Assembly: GCA_000436915.1 (NCBI GenBank) | Contig: HF994185.1 | Location: forward strand, 1 to 9,603 | From: Prevotella sp. CAG:1092 | GTDB lineage: Bacteria > Bacteroidota > Bacteroidia > Bacteroidales > Bacteroidaceae | Reading direction: 5' to 3' | Length of the DNA stretch: 9,603 nt | Shown here: in pieces, positions 6,036-9,603 of the stretch | Numbering within the stretch: the stretch's first letter is position 1 | How the letters are laid out: every line of letters starts with the position of its first letter | Translations under genes and position numbers: made by a program | Notes under the pieces: generated by a model | Told to the model about the DNA's origin: nothing | The model's input: only the letters and a program-made list of their open reading frames with translations | Databases searched by the model: none

Positions 6036-6842
6036 TTATGGCACTAAATCGAATACACCTGTAGGCACCTTGCGTTTAAGAACATCTACCTGGAAATCTA
6101 CGCCTGCCAAGATTCCATAGCTTGCCAACACCTGCTCTACAGTCTTCTTTGCTAGCTCAGGATGATTGTTCTCGTCGCTGAGATGACAAAGCCATACATG
6201 CTTAAGTCGAGGAGAAGCATTTTCGGCAATAGCAATACCACAATCTCGATTGCTTAGATGCCCACGAGGACCGAGAATTCTATCCTGAAGATGCTGAGGA
6301 TAATTACCATTGCGCAACATCTCAGTGTCGTGATTAGCTTCAATGACAAGATAGTCGGCAGCTGAAATAAAAGGCTTCATCTCGTCGGTGACAATACCAA
6401 CATCGGTCATCAAGCAAAAGGTTACTCCCTCTGCTTCTATCTTATAGCCCACATTATCAAAACTATCGTGAGGAACTTCGAAAGGAGTTATCTTAAAGTC
6501 ACCAAGAGTAAACTCCTCATTCTTTTCGATAACCACGGCAAGACTGCCTGCAATCTTGTTTTTCACACACCAGTTGCCGCTAATACCAGCATGCACTCTC
6601 CGTGTGGTATAGACACGCAGTTGGTTATCTTTGCTAAGACTACCAACAGATTTTACATGATCGGCATGGTCGTGGGTGATAAGAATATTATTGATTCTGG
6701 AAACAGAAAGTCCATAGTCGCGTAAGTGCTTTTTCAGAGCTCTAACACCTATGCCTGCATCAATTAGCAAAACATCGCTATCGGTATAAAGCAAATAGCA
6801 ATTACCGCTACTTCCACTTCCCATTGATATAAAATGTAGCAT
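6036..6842 (-). CDS. MBL-fold metallo-hydrolase, YycJ/WalJ type
   Basis: A 268-residue cytosolic metallo-beta-lactamase-fold hydrolase. The start FISMGSGSSGNCYLL (4-18) and the metal motif THDHADH (56-62) mark the YycJ/WalJ branch. Further probable metal ligands are His125 in VPHDS, Asp147 in TDVG, His171 in EANHD and His220 in CHLSDENN, and GHLSN (194-198) is another branch signature. WalJ (YycJ) in Firmicutes is linked to the WalRK two-component locus and has been tied to DNA repair and nuclease activity. No such genes are next to it here, so role is inferred from family only. It has a promoter 20-50 bases upstream (6862-6892) that overlaps the promoter of the divergent lipoprotein gene. 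It is followed 30 bases later by the DUF1963 gene, likely in the same transcript. Confidence 0.88.
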   Translation of the reverse strand: MLHFISMGSGSSGNCYLLYTDSDVLLIDAGIGVRALKKHLRDYGLSVSRINNILITHDHADHVKSVGSLSKDNQLRVYTTRRVHAGISGNWCVKNKIAGSLAVVIEKNEEFTLGDFKITPFEVPHDSFDNVGYKIEAEGVTFCLMTDVGIVTDEMKPFISAADYLVIEANHDTEMLRNGNYPQHLQDRILGPRGHLSNRDCGIAIAENASPRLKHVWLCHLSDENNHPELAKKTVEQVLASYGILAGVDFQVDVLKRKVPTGVFDLVP

Positions 6843-6861
6843 TTGAAGGTTTTGTTTTGTA

Positions 6862-6892
6862 CAAAATTACACAAAAGGTTTGAGATTACAAA
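6862..6892 (-). promoter_or_regulatory. Promoter of the MBL-fold/DUF1963 unit
   Basis: On the - strand, TTTG (6892-6889), a 19-base spacer, then TAATTTTG (6869-6862), matching TAnnTTTG. The predicted start is about 12-15 bases before the ATG at 6842, a very short leader. The element interleaves with the + strand promoter at 6879-6910. Confidence 0.65.
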
Positions 6893-6910
6893 ATTATTTC
6901 GCTACCTTTG
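6879..6910 (+). promoter_or_regulatory. Promoter of the small lipoprotein gene
   Basis: TTTG (6879-6882), a 20-base spacer and TACCTTTG (6903-6910). The -7 box and its two flanking 5' bases (GCTACCTTTG) are identical to those of the tRNA-Arg promoter. It overlaps in-frame TTG codons at 6908 and 6911, which argues that the downstream ORF starts at the ATG at 6932 and not there. Confidence 0.7.
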
Positions 6911-6931
6911 TTGAAAAATAATACAAATAGT

Positions 6932-7369
6932 ATGAAAATCAATATAGCCACCACCCTATTGCTATTAGCTTCATTCATATTCTCGGGATGCAAAGAAGGA
7001 ACAGCCGAAGATATGATTGAAGAAAATCTAACTACCTATGCTACAGCATATTTTAATTGGGATTTTCCTTCTGCCAAAGGTTTTGCTACAACAGATACAA
7101 AAAAATGGCTTACACTTTTGGCATCTCAAGTGACAGAAAAAGATATTTCTGCTATAAAAGATAAAGAAGAGCCAGCAAAAGTGGAAATTGAAGATATCGA
7201 ACTATATAATAATGATGAGACTGCCAAAACGACTATCGTTGTAAGCAACTTCCTATGCATGGATAGTATTGGCAAGACTCCGAGATGTTGCGAAGAAGAA
7301 AAATACGAAGTTAGTGCCGTAAAGAAGAAAGAAGAATGGAAGTTTGGTAAACCACAGAAAGTGAAATAA
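6932..7369 (+). CDS. Small putative lipoprotein, unknown function
   Basis: A 145-residue protein. Residues 1-20 form a type II signal peptide: a short Lys-containing n-region, hydrophobic TTLLLLASFIF and lipobox FSGC with Cys20 as the lipidated residue. The next residues KEGTAED are partly acidic, loosely like the Bacteroidetes surface-export signal, so outer-membrane attachment is likely and surface exposure possible. The mature part has an early helix (AEDMIEENLTTYATAYFNWDF), a Lys/Glu-rich middle and an ending of strands finishing in VKKKEEWKFGK. That layout resembles small NTF2-like/DUF4878-type lipoproteins, but I do not recognise the family. Start choice: in-frame TTG codons at 6908 and 6911 fall inside or against the -7 box, so the ATG at 6932 is used. 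It converges on the next gene with only 14 bases between stops. Confidence 0.75.
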   Translation: MKINIATTLLLLASFIFSGCKEGTAEDMIEENLTTYATAYFNWDFPSAKGFATTDTKKWLTLLASQVTEKDISAIKDKEEPAKVEIEDIELYNNDETAKTTIVVSNFLCMDSIGKTPRCCEEEKYEVSAVKKKEEWKFGKPQKVK

Positions 7370-7383
7370 ACAATAATGATTTA

Positions 7384-7737
7384 TTAGTCTATATCATCAA
7401 AGAGTGATAACGACTGGTCTACATAAGAAGAAGATTCTGCATCTTGCTGGTCATCGAACAACTCTGCCACAGAGAAGTCAAGCATTGTTTGACGATAGCC
7501 AGACCAACCTTCATTAAGGACATACACTCCCCTAACGCCATTGCGTTTCACTATTCCATCAGACAATTTCGACTGCTTGGAAAGATATTGCGCAAAGTCG
7601 TTATACATCTTTTCGAAATCAGGTGTTTCAAAAAGACTTGCATTGGAATTATATACATGTTTGACAATTTTCATTAGCGAGAGTCCATTTTCGCCCGCTT
7701 CTGCCAACACATGTAGCAGTTCGTTTTTGTAGTCCAA
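7384..7737 (-). CDS. Small winged-helix-like protein with acidic tail
   Basis: A 117-residue protein. The N-terminal 76 residues read as a winged-helix fold: helix YKNELLHVLAEAG (3-15), a GLSLMKIVKHVYN helix (18-30), a DFEKMYNDFAQYLSKQ helix (40-55) and a short hairpin ending RNGVRGVYVLN (65-75). The last ~30 residues are Asp/Ser/Gln-rich and probably disordered (ending SLFDDID). I recall similar short 'MxYKE..LKEAGEKGLS' hypothetical proteins in Bacteroidales; no function is known to me. The start is TTG: no in-frame ATG lies between the upstream stop and this codon, and the family-like beginning is at this residue. A later ATG (Met22) would delete the first helix. No clear promoter is seen upstream; a strong terminator at 7791-7834 separates it from the gene before it. 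Confidence 0.7.
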   Translation of the reverse strand: MDYKNELLHVLAEAGENGLSLMKIVKHVYNSNASLFETPDFEKMYNDFAQYLSKQSKLSDGIVKRNGVRGVYVLNEGWSGYRQTMLDFSVAELFDDQQDAESSSYVDQSLSLFDDID

Positions 7738-7790
7738 GAGTAAACAATATGTGGCTTACTGAAAAAGCCCGGATTATTAGATAATAAAAG

Positions 7791-7834
7791 AAAAAAGAGC
7801 CGCAACCAATCTTTAACGATAGTTGCGGCTCTTT
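7791..7834 (-). terminator. Rho-independent terminator of the wHTH/histone-tail gene
   Basis: A perfect 13-bp stem, AAAGAGCCGCAAC (7794-7806) / GTTGCGGCTCTTT (7822-7834), with a 15-base loop. On the - strand it is followed by TTTTTT (7796-7791), the classic form. It lies 17 bases after the stop of the gene at 7851-8150. The remainder of the 7738-7850 spacer holds an AT inverted repeat, TTATTA-GA-TAATAA (7774-7787), and no gene. Confidence 0.9.
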
Positions 7835-7850
7835 GATGTAGTATTAAGTA

Positions 7851-8150
7851 TTATGCGAGAACAACGTTACCGTTGTCACCCTTAACTTTTCCTTCTTTCA
7901 AAAGCCAACCAATACCGAGGAGAACCTCTACCTCAGTCTTAGCTGTAGCCTTTGCCAATTCTGCAACAGAGAGAGCCTTGCCAGCTGCTGAAAGAGCCTG
8001 ATAAACGTCACCTGCACGGAAACCTGCATTATCAGCGTCAACCAAAATAACCTTTGTTGCACACTTCTTAGTAGCTGTTGCCTTCTTTGTTGTCTTAGCA
8101 GCTGTTGCCTTTGTTGCTGCTGCCTTTGTTGTAGCTTTCTTTTCTGCCAT
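7851..8150 (-). CDS. Histone-tail-like protein with DUF2582 winged helix
   Basis: A 99-residue basic protein. Residues 1-33 consist almost entirely of Lys, Ala and Thr (KKATTKAAATKATAAKTTKK...), like eukaryotic histone H1 tails and bacterial Hc1/AlgP-type repeats. Residues 36-98 form a compact winged helix: DADNAGFRAGDVYQAL (38-53), SVAELAKATAKTEVEVLLGIGWLLKEGKV (61-89) and NGNVVL. This matches the pattern of the DUF2582 winged-helix family of Bacteroidetes and archaea, including the conserved GWL.(R/K)EGK segment. A DNA-binding, nucleoid-associated role is inferred. The ATG at 8148-8150 is the only reasonable start. It lies downstream of aspS in the same orientation but has its own -7 box (8213-8220), a palindromic leader and a strong terminator, so it is likely monocistronic. 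Confidence 0.82.
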   Translation of the reverse strand: MAEKKATTKAAATKATAAKTTKKATATKKCATKVILVDADNAGFRAGDVYQALSAAGKALSVAELAKATAKTEVEVLLGIGWLLKEGKVKGDNGNVVLA

Positions 8151-8190
8151 AATCTTGATATATATTAAACCTATGAGCTTAGCCCATTTC

Positions 8191-8220
8191 GCAAACGATT
8201 ATAAATCGTATGCAAAGGTA
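8191..8220 (-). promoter_or_regulatory. -7 box plus dyad in front of the histone-tail gene
   Basis: On the - strand, TACCTTTG (8220-8213) matches TAnnTTTG exactly, but no TTG is found about 20 bases upstream, so the -33 element is weak or absent. Immediately downstream, 8191-8213 is a near-palindrome: 10-base arms GCAAACGATT / AATCGTATGC with one mismatch around ATA, straddling the predicted start near 8207. It could be an operator or a 5' UTR hairpin. Confidence 0.55.
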
Positions 8221-8301
8221 AGATTTTTTTCTTAAATTATATATCTATCTGTATAGAAATATAACTTAAAAATGGCATAAACCGCTGACTTCCATGTATT
8301 T

Positions 8302-8317
8302 CTTGACATAAGTCAAG
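8302..8317. other. Small perfect hairpin downstream of aspS
   Basis: CTTGAC-ATAA-GTCAAG is a perfect 6-bp stem with a 4-base loop, 10 bases past the aspS stop. No T-run follows on the - strand (GAAATAC comes next), so it is at best a weak terminator or a 3'-end stabilising hairpin. The rest of the 8151-8327 spacer is AT-rich with no gene. Confidence 0.4.
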
Positions 8318-8327
8318 CAAAATACTA

Positions 8328-9603
8328 TTACAACTTCAAATCGACTTTGATCTGAAGCTCGTCAAGCTGCTTATCGTCGATAGCTGAAGGTGCATCGAGC
8401 ATAACATCGCGTCCGCTATTATTCTTAGGGAATGCAATACAGTCACGAATGCTGTCGAGACCAGCCATGATGCTAACGAAACGATCCAAGCCGAATGCCA
8501 AACCTGCGTGAGGAGGTGCTCCATACTTGAAGGCATCCATCAAGAAGCCAAACTGTGCCTGAGCACGCTCTGGAGTGAAGCCGAGTACCTCGAACATCTT
8601 CTCCTGTAGTTTTGTATCGTGAATACGAAGGCTACCGCCACCAACTTCGATACCATTACATACAAAGTCGTAAGCCTTAGCTCTAACCTTCTCTGGATGA
8701 GAGTCGAGCAAAGGAATATCATCAGGGTTAGGCATGGTGAATGGGTGGTGAGTAGACATCAAGCGCTGTTCCTCTTCGCTCCACTCAAACAATGGGAAGT
8801 CAACAATCCACAAGCACTTAAAGACATTCTTGTCGCGAAGACCAAGACGGTCGCCCATCTCAAGACGAAGGGCACAGAGCTGTACGCGAGTCTTATTAAT
8901 TTGGTCGCCACTAAGAATCAATACGAGGTCGCCATCCTTGGCACCCATAGCGTCTTTAACCTGAAGCAACTGCTCCTCAGTATAGAATTTATCGATAGAA
9001 CTCTTGATAGTTCCATCTGTATTGTATTTAATATATACCAAACCCTTAGCTCCCACCTGTGGACGCTTAACAAAGTCGGTAAGCTCATTGAGCTGCTTAC
9101 GACTGTAGTCAGCACAACCAGGAACGCAGATACCACCAATATAAGCAGCCTCGTCGAATACACTGAATGAACCAGTACCCTTAAGGAGATCCATCAATTC
9201 AACGAATTCCATTCCGAAACGCAAGTCAGGCTTATCGCTACCGAAACGACGCATAGCCTCGTGCCATGTCATCTGCTCAAGCTTAGGAATCTCTACGCCA
9301 CGGATTTCACGGAACAGATGGCGAGCCATCTCTTCAAAGATATTGATAACATCATCCTGATCAACGAAGCTCATTTCGCAGTCAATCTGAGTAAACTCAG
9401 GCTGACGGTCAGCTCTGAGATCTTCATCGCGGAAGCACTTAGCAATCTGGAAATAGCGGTCAAAACCTGCAACCATAAGCAACTGCTTCAAAGTCTGAGG
9501 GCTCTGAGGAAGAGCATAGAACTGTCCAGGATTCATACGTGAAGGAACCACGAAGTCGCGTGCGCCCTCTGGAGTAGAACCAATAAGGATAGGAGTTTCT
9601 ACC
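8328..9603 (-). CDS. aspS: Aspartyl-tRNA synthetase, C-terminal part
   Basis: A class IIb aminoacyl-tRNA synthetase charging tRNA-Asp. The 5' end lies beyond 9603; 424 codons are visible, and by comparison with E. coli AspRS (590 residues) roughly 160 N-terminal residues, including the OB-fold anticodon-binding domain, are missing. The visible part begins ETPILIGSTPEGARDF and continues with VPSR and FYALPQSPQ. Motif 2, FRDEDLRADRQPEFTQID, is at visible residues 57-74. Next comes the bacterial-type GAD insertion (containing GAKGLVYIK and LVLILSGDQ), and motif 3, GLAFGLDRF, lies about 58 residues from the end. The bacterial-type insertion separates it from archaeal or eukaryotic AspRS. Whether it is discriminating or non-discriminating cannot be settled here. 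The frame is open to the window edge; a GTG at 9551 inside it is an internal Val codon, not a start. Confidence 0.97.
   Translation of the reverse strand, partial: VETPILIGSTPEGARDFVVPSRMNPGQFYALPQSPQTLKQLLMVAGFDRYFQIAKCFRDEDLRADRQPEFTQIDCEMSFVDQDDVINIFEEMARHLFREIRGVEIPKLEQMTWHEAMRRFGSDKPDLRFGMEFVELMDLLKGTGSFSVFDEAAYIGGICVPGCADYSRKQLNELTDFVKRPQVGAKGLVYIKYNTDGTIKSSIDKFYTEEQLLQVKDAMGAKDGDLVLILSGDQINKTRVQLCALRLEMGDRLGLRDKNVFKCLWIVDFPLFEWSEEEQRLMSTHHPFTMPNPDDIPLLDSHPEKVRAKAYDFVCNGIEVGGGSLRIHDTKLQEKMFEVLGFTPERAQAQFGFLMDAFKYGAPPHAGLAFGLDRFVSIMAGLDSIRDCIAFPKNNSGRDVMLDAPSAIDDKQLDELQIKVDLKL

Noticed and set aside
7365..7385. AATAAA...TTTATT as a terminator between the convergent lipoprotein and winged-helix genes.
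   Set aside because: A six-base A/T-only stem with no T-run is too weak to call.
8619..9170. A 183-codon + strand ORF opposite aspS.
   Set aside because: It lies antisense to conserved AspRS coding sequence, starts without a promoter, and shows no domain pattern.
1..9603. CRISPR arrays, IS elements, phage genes, restriction-modification or toxin-antitoxin systems.
   Set aside because: No regularly spaced repeats beyond the two-copy ones listed, no transposase or integrase motifs, and all sizeable genes are chromosomal housekeeping or small conserved families.

Overview
The window looks like chromosomal DNA of a Bacteroidales bacterium, probably Prevotellaceae (Prevotella/Segatella-like). 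The basis is moderately AT-rich coding DNA with very AT-rich spacers, start codons without Shine-Dalgarno sequences, and several promoters of the Bacteroidetes primary-sigma form (TTG or TTTG, a 19-20 base spacer, then TAnnTTTG). The proteins also read as members of Bacteroidetes branches of their families. The genus is inferred from overall feel, not from a search.

Left part (1-2600, + strand): a PfkB/ribokinase-fold pyridoxal/pyridoxamine kinase and a glycerate kinase lie 20 bases apart and are probably co-transcribed. After a 97-base AT-rich spacer containing short duplicated segments comes a PaaI-type hotdog thioesterase.

Middle (2590-5360): a 418-base gene-free stretch separates the thioesterase from htpG (Hsp90). 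It is not empty. It has a strong hairpin/terminator, a good promoter pointing left (- strand) that together with the hairpin outlines a candidate small RNA of about 200 nt, and a near-consensus sigma-54 promoter pointing at htpG. Downstream of htpG is a tRNA-Arg (anticodon ACG) with its own promoter, which is wrapped in a perfect 12-bp inverted repeat, and a UUCG-loop terminator.

Right part (5370-9603): a two-gene - strand unit (YycJ/WalJ-type metallo-beta-lactamase-fold hydrolase, then a DUF1963/YwqG-type protein) is divergent from a small lipoprotein gene, and the two promoters physically overlap. Then come, all on the - strand, a small winged-helix-like protein with a TTG start, a strong terminator, a histone-tail-like Lys/Ala/Thr protein carrying a DUF2582-type winged helix, and the C-terminal 424 residues of aspartyl-tRNA synthetase (aspS), which runs off the window.

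Most of the window is housekeeping. I see no phage, IS, CRISPR, toxin-antitoxin or defence locus. The most interesting material is non-coding: the candidate sRNA, the sigma-54-like htpG promoter, and the dyad around the tRNA-Arg promoter.
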